23,455 nt of DNA. It comes from JBDTOX01 sp039933015. Lineage in GTDB: Bacteria; Pseudomonadota; Gammaproteobacteria; Burkholderiales; Methylophilaceae. Of this stretch, positions 12,946 to 20,838 are shown one piece after another; position 1 is the first letter of the stretch, and every line of letters starts with the position of its first letter. Made by a program: the position numbers and the translations under genes. The stretch covers positions 1 to 23,455 of the forward strand of contig JBDTOX010000159.1 in NCBI GenBank assembly GCA_039933015.1, given 5' to 3'. Below the pieces are notes generated by a model, which saw nothing but the letters and a program-made list of their open reading frames with translations, made no database searches and was not told the origin of the DNA.

Positions 12946-15186
12946 TCACTGCGCTACACAATCAACGTAGTACATTGATTTTCCATCAATTACTTTTTTT
13001 ACCAAGCCGTGAACGTCTGTTTCAAAGCCAGGGAAACGCTCGTTAAAGTCACGGGCAAACTTTAGGTAGTTGACGATAATTTTATTAAACTGCTCACCTG
13101 GAATTAACAGTGGAATACCCGGCGGATAGGGCGTCAGCAATACTGCGGTGATACGGCCTTCCAACTCGTCAATCACTACACGGTCAATTTCACGGTGCGC
13201 CATCTTGGCGAATGCATCCGTCGGTTTCATGGCTGGTACCATGTTAGAAAGATACATTTCAGTAGTTAACCTGGCAACATCATTCGTTTTGTATATGCCA
13301 TGAATTTGTGTGCACAGATCCTTCAGGCCGATATGCTCGTAGCGCGGTTGCTTGGCTACAAACTCCGGCAACACTTTCCAGAGCGGCTGATTCTTGTCGT
13401 AATCATCTTTAAATTGCTGTAGCGCCGCCACCATGGTGTTCCAGCGACCTTTGGTGATGCCGATGGTAAACATGATAAAGAATGAATAGAGGCCAGTCTT
13501 TTCAACAATGACGCCGTGCTCAGCCAGGTACTTGGTCACAATGGCGGCAGGAATGCCAAATTCATCAGAAAAGTCGCCTTCTACATCAAGCCCTGGGGTA
13601 ATAATCGTGGCCTTGATCGGGTCCAGCATATTGAAGCCTTCGGCCAAGTTGCCAAAGCCATGCCAACGCTCACCCGCCTTCAGCATCCAGGATGCACGTT
13701 CTTCTATGCCTTCTTCAGAAAGGTCATTAGGCCCCCAGACCTTGAACCACCAGTCTGCACCCCATTCTTCGTCTACCTTGCGCATGGCGCGGCGGAAATC
13801 CAGTGCTTCCATAATGGATTCTTCCACCAGTGCCGTACCGCCCGGAGCCTCCATCATGGCTGCAGCCACATCACAACTGGCAATGATCGAATATTGCGGA
13901 CTGGTCGAGGTATGCATCAGATAGGCCTCATTGAATACATCGCGATCAAGGCTATTTTCTTCAGCATCCTGTACCAGAATTTGCGAGGCTTGGCTCAAGC
14001 CCGCCAGTAATTTGTGCGTAGACTGTGTCGAGAACACCATGGATTCCTTGCAGCGTGGGCGGTCTGCGCCAATCGCATGGTAATCCCCGTAGAAGTCATG
14101 GAAAGTCGCATGCGGCAGCCAGGCTTCATCAAAATGCAAGGTGTCAATTTTGCCATCAAGCATTTCTTTAATTTCTTCAACGTTATACAACACGCCGTCA
14201 TAGGTGGACTGCGTAATCGTGAGTACACGCGGTTTAGCATTTTTATCGATGGCAAAAGGATTTGCTTCGATCTTTTTCTTGATGTTTTCCCACTCGAACT
14301 CTTCTTTCGGGATAGGCCCGATGATGCCAAAGTGATTGCGTGTGGGCATCAAGAAAACCGGGATAGCCCCCGTCATGATGATGGAGTGCAATACGGATTT
14401 ATGGCAATTGCGGTCAACGACTACAATATCGCCAGGCGCTACAGTAGAGTTCCAGACGATTTTATTCGAAGTTGAAGTACCGTTAGTCACGAAATACAAA
14501 TGGTCGCAGTTGAAAATGCGCGCTGCATTACGTTCAGAGGCGGCGACCGGGCCGGTGTGATCCAGTAGCTGACCGAGTTCATCCACAGCGTTACAAACAT
14601 CGGCACGTAGCATGTTCTCACCAAAAAACTGGTGGAACATCTGACCTACTGGGGATTTCAGGAATGCCACACCGCCAGAATGCCCAGGGCAGTGCCAGGA
14701 ATAGGAGCCATCTGCTGCGTATTGTACAAGCGCACGGAAGAAGGGCGGAGGCAGGCTGTCTAGATAGGTACGGGCTTCACGCAAGATATAACGTGCAATG
14801 AACTCCGGCGTATCTTCAAACATATGAATAAAACCGTTGAGTTCGCGCAGGATTTCATTGGGGATATGGCGCGAGGTTCGCGTTTCACCGTGCAGGAAAA
14901 TTGGGATCTCTTCATTGCGATAGCGGATTTCATCGACAAATTTGCGCAGGCTATCCAGCGCATCTTGCGAGCCTTCAATGAACTCTTCGTCATCAATCGA
15001 CAGAATAAAGGCCGAAGCGCGACTTTGCTGTTGCGCAAACGAGGTCAAATCACCATAACTGGTGACGCCAAGTACTTCAAAACCTTCATCCTCAATGGCT
15101 TTGGCCAGTACACGTATGCCCAGGCCTGATGAGTTTTCGGAGCGGAAGTCTTCGTCAATAATGACAATGGGAAAACGGAATTTCAT
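12946..15186 (-). CDS. Fold-type-III PLP-dependent Orn/Lys/Arg decarboxylase
   Basis: This 746-residue enzyme has an N-terminal receiver-like wing domain (about 1-130), the large PLP domain and a C-terminal domain. The PLP lysine is K392 in STQSTHKLLAGLSQAS; D353-E-A-W-L in HFDEAWLPHA and VTNGTSTSNK (233-242) complete the cofactor site. It decarboxylates a basic amino acid to a diamine (agmatine, cadaverine or putrescine). Members in betaproteobacteria are variously annotated as lysine or arginine decarboxylases and supply polyamines, so the substrate is left open. A strong AGGAGG lies 6 nt before the ATG, and a good sigma70 promoter precedes it. It sits 95 nt downstream of dcd in the same direction. 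Confidence 0.9.
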   Translation of the reverse strand: MKFRFPIVIIDEDFRSENSSGLGIRVLAKAIEDEGFEVLGVTSYGDLTSFAQQQSRASAFILSIDDEEFIEGSQDALDSLRKFVDEIRYRNEEIPIFLHGETRTSRHIPNEILRELNGFIHMFEDTPEFIARYILREARTYLDSLPPPFFRALVQYAADGSYSWHCPGHSGGVAFLKSPVGQMFHQFFGENMLRADVCNAVDELGQLLDHTGPVAASERNAARIFNCDHLYFVTNGTSTSNKIVWNSTVAPGDIVVVDRNCHKSVLHSIIMTGAIPVFLMPTRNHFGIIGPIPKEEFEWENIKKKIEANPFAIDKNAKPRVLTITQSTYDGVLYNVEEIKEMLDGKIDTLHFDEAWLPHATFHDFYGDYHAIGADRPRCKESMVFSTQSTHKLLAGLSQASQILVQDAEENSLDRDVFNEAYLMHTSTSPQYSIIASCDVAAAMMEAPGGTALVEESIMEALDFRRAMRKVDEEWGADWWFKVWGPNDLSEEGIEERASWMLKAGERWHGFGNLAEGFNMLDPIKATIITPGLDVEGDFSDEFGIPAAIVTKYLAEHGVIVEKTGLYSFFIMFTIGITKGRWNTMVAALQQFKDDYDKNQPLWKVLPEFVAKQPRYEHIGLKDLCTQIHGIYKTNDVARLTTEMYLSNMVPAMKPTDAFAKMAHREIDRVVIDELEGRITAVLLTPYPPGIPLLIPGEQFNKIIVNYLKFARDFNERFPGFETDVHGLVKKVIDGKSMYYVDCVAQ

Positions 15187-15227
15187 TGAGGCCTCCTAGA
15201 GGTTGCCTGCAAAAATGCAAGGAGCGG

Positions 15228-15255
15228 AATATAGCACGATCTTGTGTCGTGACAA
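15228..15255 (-). promoter_or_regulatory. Sigma70 promoter of the decarboxylase gene
   Basis: On the minus strand, TTGTCA (15250-15255) and TATATT (15228-15233) are 16 nt apart, each five of six to consensus. The start site would be near 15221, giving a leader of about 35 nt that contains the AGGAGG. Confidence 0.6.
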
Positions 15256-15281
15256 GGGCTTGGCGATTAAAGTCGATGAGA

Positions 15282-15854
15282 TTAAATCTTGGGCAAGGTG
15301 ACGCCTACCTGGCCCTGATACTTACCGCCGCGGTCTTTGTACGAGGTTTCGCACACATCATCTTCATCGGCCTCGAAGAACAGCACTTGGGCGCAGCCTT
15401 CGTTAGCGTAGATTTTTGCAGGTAGCGGAGTGGTGTTGCTGAATTCCAGGGTGACGTAACCTTCCCATTCAGGCTCGAATGGGGTGACATTCACGATAAT
15501 GCCGCAACGTGCATAGGTCGATTTGCCCAAGCAGATGGTCAACACATTACGCGGGATGCGGAAGTATTCCACGGTACGCGCCAACGCAAAGGAATTTGGC
15601 GGGATGATGCAATAGTCGGCATTAACCTCGACGAAGGAGTTGGGATCGAAATTCTTTGGGTCGACAATCGTGCTGTTCAGATTGGTAAACAGTTTGAATT
15701 CGCTGGAGCAGCGGATATCGTAGCCATAGCTCGATGTGCCATAAGACACCAGTTTTTGGCCGTTGGCTTGTTTGACTTGTCCAGGCTCGAAAGGCTCGAT
15801 CATGCCGTGGCTTTCAGCCATGCGGCGTATCCATTTGTCGGATTTAATGCTCAT
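15282..15854 (-). CDS. dcd: dCTP deaminase
   Basis: Dcd deaminates dCTP to dUTP, feeding dUMP to thymidylate synthase. The 190-residue product matches the Pseudomonas/betaproteobacterial form along its whole length. Landmarks are SIKSDKWIRRMAESHGMIEPF at the start (first residues typical), SSYGYDIR (41-48), the nucleotide-binding GKSTYAR (110-116), catalytic Glu137 in VTLEFSN, and SYKDRGGKYQGQ near the end. The deaminase-only type is likely, as there is no sign of fused dUTPase activity. No clear Shine-Dalgarno sequence precedes the ATG. A TATAAT lies on the minus strand about 50 nt upstream. The downstream decarboxylase has its own promoter, so the pair is only loosely an operon. Confidence 0.95.
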   Translation of the reverse strand: MSIKSDKWIRRMAESHGMIEPFEPGQVKQANGQKLVSYGTSSYGYDIRCSSEFKLFTNLNSTIVDPKNFDPNSFVEVNADYCIIPPNSFALARTVEYFRIPRNVLTICLGKSTYARCGIIVNVTPFEPEWEGYVTLEFSNTTPLPAKIYANEGCAQVLFFEADEDDVCETSYKDRGGKYQGQVGVTLPKI

Positions 15855-15903
15855 TGGGTTTGCACGCTAAGTAATTGAAGCTGGTTAATTAAAACGGAAA
15901 CGC

Positions 15904-15909
15904 ATTATA
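15904..15909 (-). promoter_or_regulatory. Possible -10 box for dcd
   Basis: The minus strand reads TATAAT, 49 nt before the dcd start codon. No convincing -35 is seen at 16-18 nt, so the call rests on the -10 alone. Confidence 0.35.
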
Positions 15910-15981
15910 AAGTGCGTGGCTGATTTTTGGGGATGAAATTTAGTAAGCCGGAATTAATTGTCAGCTAATTGGCAGAAAGTC

Positions 15982-16026
15982 AAAGCCGCTGTAAGACGCC
16001 CTCGACAAGGGGTTTACAGCGGCTTT
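15982..16026 (-). terminator. Long stem-loop downstream of zwf
   Basis: Arms AAAGCCGCTGTAA (15982-15994) and TTACAGCGGCTTT (16014-16026) pair over 13 bp, with an inner CCCT/AGGG pair in the loop. It lies between zwf and dcd. The poly-T is only three to four bases, so it may stabilise the 3' end or act together with the adjacent hairpin. Confidence 0.6.
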
Positions 16027-16038
16027 AAGACATCCAGC

Positions 16039-16059
16039 CCGGCATAAGCCGGATTTTTT
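16039..16059 (+). terminator. Small hairpin with T6 tract
   Basis: CCGGC-ATAA-GCCGG followed by A and six T on the plus strand. On the minus strand it is preceded by the A-run and lies just after the zwf stop. With the longer stem next to it, it forms a two-hairpin 3' structure. Confidence 0.5.
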
Positions 16060-16073
16060 AATGGGCGTTGGGT

Positions 16074-17579
16074 CTAAAAGGGCTCCACGTCAGCGCCACC
16101 TTTTTCTATGGAATGGCGCCAGAATTGGTCTTCTTTATCAAACAGCTTATGGGTGCCACTTGGCCCCTGGCTGCCGGCTGCATACTTGGCAATGGAATCG
16201 CGCTCTTCGGCCCATTTCTTGATGATAGGGTCGACTACGCGCCAAGCCCCTTCTACTTCATCCATGCGCAGGAAGAGTGACTGGTCGCCTTCGATGACAT
16301 CAAGCAGCAAGCTTTCATAGGCATCGTAATCTTCATCGCCATCATTTTTATAGCCAGCATCCAGGCTGATGGTACGCGTAGACAAATCATGTCCAGGTAC
16401 TTTCACCTGCAATTCCATCTTCAACGAATCATCCGGCTGGATACCCAGCATGATCCAGTTGGGAGGCGAGGGCTTGTCGCAACGCGTGCGTAATAAATCC
16501 TGAGGAGGATTTTTAAAGCGTATCGCAATAGCTGAGCTGCCCTTGGCCAGGCGTTTGCCTGTGCTTACGTAGAAGGGCACACCAGCCCAACGCCAGTTGT
16601 CAATGTAGAGCTTAAGTGCGGCATAGGTTTCAACCACACTGTCTGCTGCTACGCCCGGTTCTTCTGCATAACCTGGCACAGGCTTGCCATCAATCGTGCC
16701 GCTGGCATATTGGCCACGGAATGCATGTTCATGAACGATATCTTCCGTGATGGGGCGTATGGCTTTGAGTACTTTTACCTTCTCATCACGCAGGCTTTCA
16801 GGTGATATATTGGCCGGGGCTTCCATGGCGACCAATGCAATCAGTTGCAACAAGTGGCTTTGAATCATGTCGCGTAGCGCACCGGTATTCTCGTAAAACT
16901 GCGTTCGGTCACCTACGCCCAGGGTTTCGGAGTGGGTAATTTGTACATGGTCGATGTAATGGTGGTTCCAGACGGGCTCCAGCAGCATGTTGGCAAAGCG
17001 CAGCACCATGATGTTCTGGACGGTGCCTTTACCCAGATAGTGGTCGATCCGGTAAATTTGTGGCTCATTCAGATGCTTGTAGAGTGAGCGCTGCAAAGTC
17101 TGGGCACTGGTTAAATCATGGCCAAACGGCTTTTCAATAACTACGCGGCGCCAGCCTTTTTCCTGTTTCAACAGATCTACGTTGCCTACCTGGTCAACAA
17201 TTCCGGGGAATTCTGCAGGCCGGACAGACATATAGAAAACAATATTGGGTGGGAAAACCGTATTATCGTCGAGCGTCTGCTGTAAACGCTGATAAGCGTC
17301 TTGGTCGCCAGGAGGGTTGGCATGGTAATGCATGCGGGCCATGAAACGCGTCAATACTTCCTTATCCAGCCCCTCGGGGAGCTTGGCTTCCAGCATCCCC
17401 AGGACCTCCTTTTGCCACTGTTCACGGCTGCGTACTTCTCTGCCTATAGATAAAATTGCCGCTTTTTCTGGCAATCTGCCAGCCAGTTCCAGACGATAAA
17501 GTCCCGGCATGAGTTTGATGCGGGAAAGATTACCACTGGCGCCGAAGATAACGAGTGTACAGGGGTCTAATGGGAGCAT
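16074..17579 (-). CDS. zwf: Glucose-6-phosphate 1-dehydrogenase
   Basis: Zwf oxidises glucose 6-phosphate to 6-phosphogluconolactone, reducing NAD(P). The 501-residue product has the coenzyme loop FGASGNLSRIKLMPGL (12-27), EKPFG (149-153), the substrate motif RIDHYLGK (177-184), and catalytic His242 in RDMIQSHLLQL. Two signature positions differ from common Zwf sequences: the loop has GN where GD is usual, and the residue after the substrate Lys is Gly (GKG) rather than Glu (GKE). It lies 200 nt downstream of gnd in the same direction. A 20-nt dyad 24 nt upstream of the ATG may be an operator. In RuMP-cycle methylotrophs this enzyme starts the dissimilatory cycle; in others it drives the ordinary oxidative pentose-phosphate route. 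Confidence 0.95.
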   Translation of the reverse strand: MLPLDPCTLVIFGASGNLSRIKLMPGLYRLELAGRLPEKAAILSIGREVRSREQWQKEVLGMLEAKLPEGLDKEVLTRFMARMHYHANPPGDQDAYQRLQQTLDDNTVFPPNIVFYMSVRPAEFPGIVDQVGNVDLLKQEKGWRRVVIEKPFGHDLTSAQTLQRSLYKHLNEPQIYRIDHYLGKGTVQNIMVLRFANMLLEPVWNHHYIDHVQITHSETLGVGDRTQFYENTGALRDMIQSHLLQLIALVAMEAPANISPESLRDEKVKVLKAIRPITEDIVHEHAFRGQYASGTIDGKPVPGYAEEPGVAADSVVETYAALKLYIDNWRWAGVPFYVSTGKRLAKGSSAIAIRFKNPPQDLLRTRCDKPSPPNWIMLGIQPDDSLKMELQVKVPGHDLSTRTISLDAGYKNDGDEDYDAYESLLLDVIEGDQSLFLRMDEVEGAWRVVDPIIKKWAEERDSIAKYAAGSQGPSGTHKLFDKEDQFWRHSIEKGGADVEPF

Positions 17580-17602
17580 GATTCCGAAGCTTTCATAATT
17601 TC

Positions 17603-17622
17603 AGCGTTTTAATTAGAACGCT
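17603..17622. promoter_or_regulatory. Palindromic candidate operator upstream of zwf
   Basis: AGCGTTTTAA and TTAGAACGCT form a 20-nt dyad with one mismatch per arm, 24 nt before the zwf ATG, suited to binding by a dimeric repressor or to a leader hairpin. It does not match the HexR operator pattern (TGTAAT-N3-ATTACA). The regulator is unknown. Confidence 0.4.
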
Positions 17623-17779
17623 TGTGATAAGTGAAGAGTTGGTCAGCGTGCAGGCTAGCACAATCCTAGCATCGCACAAAAGACAGTATGGTAAGAGAAT
17701 TTTATTAAGCAATAAAGGCCTATTACGCAATCAGGCATTAAACAATAAAAGTGGTCAATGCAAAATTATCGATGCTGAG

Positions 17780-18694
17780 TTATTTTTCAGATGCTTTAAC
17801 TGCGTGACCACCAAAGGCATTGCGCATCATGGATAGTAATTTATAGCTGTAGCCATCGTCATCCTGGCTAGCAAAGCGCATTTGCAGGGCTATTGTCAGC
17901 ACAGGCGCTGCCACGCCCTGTTCTACGGCTTCCACCACCGTCCAGCGGCCTTCGCCGGAGTCCGCCACATAAGGTGCTACATCGCCCAGGTCCTGGTCGT
18001 GCTGCAACGCCTCTGCTGTTAAATCCAACAGCCAGCTACGTACAACTGAGCCATGGCGCCAGAGTTCAGTGATTTGCGCCAAATCGAGGTTAAATTCTTC
18101 TTTCCCTTTTAATAAATCCAGTCCTTCAGCCATCGCCTGCATCATGCCGTATTCAATGCCGTTGTGTATCATCTTGGTAAAATGGCCGGAGCCGACTGGC
18201 CCTACATGCGCCCAGCCACGCTCTGCCGCTGGTGCCAGTGCAATAAGGATGGGTTCTACGGTTTTAGCGATTGCTGGAGTCGCACCCACCATCAGGCAGT
18301 AGCCATTATCCAGACCCCAGATGCCGCCAGAAGTACCGGCGTCCATGAAGCCGATGCCATGTTCAGCCAGCAATGCGCCGCGCCGTTGACTGTGTTTGTA
18401 GTTGGAATTGCCGCCATCAATAATGATGTCACCTTGATTCAGCAGGGGTATGAGTTCTAAAATCTGGTTTTCAGTAGGTGTGCCGCTGGGCAGCATGAGC
18501 CAGACAATGCGCTGACCAGGGAGCTTGCTGACGGCATCTGCAACAGATTTGGCGCCAACCATGCCTTCTTTTGCGATCAGTTGATTAACCGCATCTAAAT
18601 TACGGTCATAACCGACTACTTCAATCCCGCTGCGGAGCAATCGGGTTGTCATGTTGCCGCCCATTTTCCCTAGGCCAATCATTGCTAGTTTCAT
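17780..18694 (-). CDS. gnd: 6-phosphogluconate dehydrogenase, short (YqeC-type) form
   Basis: Gnd oxidatively decarboxylates 6-phosphogluconate to ribulose 5-phosphate and CO2. At 304 residues it is the short form, against about 470 for the E. coli enzyme. It has the Rossmann motif GLGKMGGNM (7-15), the strand end VVGYDRN with Asp30, the substrate motif DGGNSNYKHSQRR, DAGTSGGIWGLDNG, and the catalytic Lys in GHFTKMIHNGIEYG. Acidic Asp30 at the end of the second strand suggests NAD rather than NADP preference; this is inference. AAGGA lies about 8 nt before the ATG. It is transcribed toward zwf and divergently from pgl, which puts all three steps from glucose 6-phosphate to ribulose 5-phosphate in one 3.4-kb cluster. 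Confidence 0.93.
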   Translation of the reverse strand: MKLAMIGLGKMGGNMTTRLLRSGIEVVGYDRNLDAVNQLIAKEGMVGAKSVADAVSKLPGQRIVWLMLPSGTPTENQILELIPLLNQGDIIIDGGNSNYKHSQRRGALLAEHGIGFMDAGTSGGIWGLDNGYCLMVGATPAIAKTVEPILIALAPAAERGWAHVGPVGSGHFTKMIHNGIEYGMMQAMAEGLDLLKGKEEFNLDLAQITELWRHGSVVRSWLLDLTAEALQHDQDLGDVAPYVADSGEGRWTVVEAVEQGVAAPVLTIALQMRFASQDDDGYSYKLLSMMRNAFGGHAVKASEK

Positions 18695-18802
18695 TGCATT
18701 TTTCCTTGATGAGGATGACGAGCCATTATTCTATTGTGTAGAGTTATGGTATTTATTAATGTTTAGTAACAATCCAAATTATAGCGTAAAGGTATTAAAT
18801 CG
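18695..18802. promoter_or_regulatory. Divergent gnd / pgl promoter region
   Basis: This AT-rich 108-nt interval separates the two divergent starts. A TATAAT is present on the minus strand (18778-18783). AAAGG at 18788-18792 serves pgl, and AAGGA near 18703 serves gnd. No full -35/-10 pair could be assigned with confidence. Confidence 0.4.
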
Positions 18803-19510
18803 ATGCAAAACTCAAGCTTACTCAGCGGCAAAAATACTCAGCTCTGCCGCTGGCAAACTTTTATGACTCAGGAAGAATTAAACAAGGCTGCAGCAAACTA
18901 TGTTGTTAAATCCGCAGAGCGTGCAATTGCGAGCCGTGGTCGATTCATTGTAGCGCTCGCTGGTGGCACTACGCCTAAGAGTGTCTACGAACTGCTTCGA
19001 TCTATTAATACGGATTGGACTAAGTGGCATATTTACTACGGCGATGAGCGTTGCTTGTCCTCTGGCCATGCTGACCGTAATAGCCTGATGGCAGAGCAAG
19101 CCTGGCTGAATCATGTGACTATTCCGGCTAACCAGATTCACTCAATTCCTGCTGAACTGGGTTCCAGGAAAGGCGCAGCGGCCTATGCGGAGGTGCTGGC
19201 AAATATAGATTTTGATCTCGTATTGCTCGGCTTGGGTGAAGATGGCCACACTGCCAGCTTATTCCCAGGCCAGGCTTGGGACGATGGCAGCGCGACCATC
19301 TCTGTGGAAAATGCTCCAAAACCTCCACCAGAGCGGGTTTCAGTGTCTTCCTCGAAGTTGAGCGCAGCACAGGAAGTGTTGTTTATGGTGAGCGGTGCGG
19401 GTAAGCAGCAGGCGGTCAATGATTGGCGTGCAGGGTTAGCTATACCGGCAACTGCAATTACACCCAAGAATGGCGTGGATATTTATTGCTGTGGCGTAAG
19501 CGTAGCGTAA
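18803..19510 (+). CDS. pgl: 6-phosphogluconolactonase
   Basis: Pgl hydrolyses 6-phosphogluconolactone to 6-phosphogluconate, the step between Zwf and Gnd. The 235-residue DevB/SOL-type protein has ALAGGTTPKSVYELL (51-65), YGDERC (79-84) with GHADRNS following, and the catalytic loop LGLGEDGHTASLFPG. The upstream ATG is preferred over one 20 codons later because CRWQTF matches the usual N-terminus of the family, and AAAGG lies 10 nt before it. It is transcribed away from gnd and zwf and ends in a strong terminator shared with apbC. Confidence 0.92.
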   Translation: MQNSSLLSGKNTQLCRWQTFMTQEELNKAAANYVVKSAERAIASRGRFIVALAGGTTPKSVYELLRSINTDWTKWHIYYGDERCLSSGHADRNSLMAEQAWLNHVTIPANQIHSIPAELGSRKGAAAYAEVLANIDFDLVLLGLGEDGHTASLFPGQAWDDGSATISVENAPKPPPERVSVSSSKLSAAQEVLFMVSGAGKQQAVNDWRAGLAIPATAITPKNGVDIYCCGVSVA

Positions 19511-19556
19511 ACTTCACTACGCAGGTGCGGCTTGTTTATCCCATAAAGCGAATGAT

Positions 19557-19596
19557 AAAAACGGGTGCCACTTATGTGAAGCGGCACCCGTTTTTT
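19557..19596. terminator. Bidirectional terminator between pgl and apbC
   Basis: AAAAACGGGTGCC and GGCACCCGTTTTTT form a 13-bp stem with a 13-nt loop ending in six T; the opposite strand has a T5 run. It sits in the 96-nt gap between convergent genes. Confidence 0.9.
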
Positions 19597-19606
19597 ATCT
19601 ATACGT

Positions 19607-20695
19607 TCAGGTGCTCTGAATCACGATATTCGGAAATTTACTGCTGTAGTCCAGCGCTTTTTCCGACAGCTTAATCGCCGCGGTGCGGGCGATTTGTTTG
19701 TAAATGCCTGCAATCTGGCTATCTGGTTCCGCCACCACGGTGGGCGTGCCACTATCGGTCTGTTCACGAATACGAATATCTAATGGCAGGCTGCCCAGCA
19801 GGTCAACATTGTAATCCTTGCACATCACGGCACCCCCGCCGGCGCCGAAAATATGTTCTTCATGCCCGCACTTGGAGCAAATATGTGTGCTCATGTTTTC
19901 TACGATGCCTAAAATCGGGATGCCGACTTTTTCAAACATCTTCAATCCCTTACGCGCATCGAGCAGTGCGATGTCTTGTGGTGTCGTGACGATAATGGCG
20001 CCGGTTACCGGTATTTTTTGCGATAAGGTCAGTTGGATATCGCCCGTACCTGGTGGCAAGTCGATGACCAGGTAATCCAGGTCCTTCCAGCGTGTTTCGC
20101 GTAGCAATTGTTCCAGGGCGCCTGTCACCATCGGGCCGCGCCATACCATAGGCGTATCAATATCCACCAGGAAGCCTATGGACATGGCCTGGATGCCGTA
20201 GCGCTCCAGCGGTTCCATGCTTTTGCCATCGGCACTTTCCGGACGTGCGGTGATGCCTAACATGAGTGGCTGGCTAGGTCCGTAGATGTCGGCATCCAAG
20301 ATGCCGACCGAAGCGCCTTCGGCAGCCAATGCCAGCGCCAAGTTGACGGCGGTGGTGGATTTGCCGACTCCGCCTTTGCCGGATGCCACGGCGATAATGT
20401 TCTTTACATTTGGCAGTAGCTGCACGCCGCGTTGCGCACTATGGGCAACGACCTTGCTGCTGACATTGACCAATATGCTGCCAACTTCAGGCAGCGTCTT
20501 GAGTTTATTCTGTACCAGCATTTGAATCTCTGCCATAACGGATTTGGCGGGGTAACCCAGCACGATATCCAGCATAACGTTGTTGCCGTCGATACGGATA
20601 TTCTTGGCGGACTTGCTGGCGATAAAATTCTTGCCAGTATTGGGATCAGAGATTTCTTTAAGAGCGGTTTGGACCTGCAATTCCGAGATGGACAT
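19607..20695 (-). CDS. apbC: Iron-sulfur cluster carrier ATPase ApbC/Mrp
   Basis: This P-loop scaffold binds and transfers 4Fe-4S clusters to apoproteins in the cytosol. The 362-residue protein has an N-terminal MIP18/DUF59 domain (about 1-85). A ParA/MinD-type deviant Walker A GKGGVGKS (106-113) follows, then LDADIYGPSQP, the Walker B-like YLVIDLPPGTGD (208-219), and the cluster-binding CxxC pair C273/C276 in HICSKCG. AGGA lies 9 nt before the ATG. It is divergent from metG, an arrangement common in proteobacteria, and shares a terminator with pgl. Confidence 0.95.
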   Translation of the reverse strand: MSISELQVQTALKEISDPNTGKNFIASKSAKNIRIDGNNVMLDIVLGYPAKSVMAEIQMLVQNKLKTLPEVGSILVNVSSKVVAHSAQRGVQLLPNVKNIIAVASGKGGVGKSTTAVNLALALAAEGASVGILDADIYGPSQPLMLGITARPESADGKSMEPLERYGIQAMSIGFLVDIDTPMVWRGPMVTGALEQLLRETRWKDLDYLVIDLPPGTGDIQLTLSQKIPVTGAIIVTTPQDIALLDARKGLKMFEKVGIPILGIVENMSTHICSKCGHEEHIFGAGGGAVMCKDYNVDLLGSLPLDIRIREQTDSGTPTVVAEPDSQIAGIYKQIARTAAIKLSEKALDYSSKFPNIVIQST

Positions 20696-20838
20696 ACTTT
20701 ATATTCCTAGTGATATTGCTTAAGTAATGCGGTGATTTCGATCAGAACGCGATTTTAGCTTATGTGTAACCCTACGTCATTTGATAAAATGTCCGCTTAC
20801 CGTGAATCTAACTTTAAAAATTAAGCCTCTAACCATAC
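20696..20838. promoter_or_regulatory. Divergent apbC / metG promoter region
   Basis: This 143-nt gap holds both starts. A TAAAAT at 20785-20790 could be a plus-strand -10 for metG, but its -35 is poor. The metG ATG has no recognisable Shine-Dalgarno sequence; the upstream bases are AT-rich. Confidence 0.3.

Noticed and set aside
17624..17836. Small plus-strand frame between zwf and gnd
   Set aside because: Overlaps the 3' end of gnd antisense and has no Shine-Dalgarno sequence or conserved motif.
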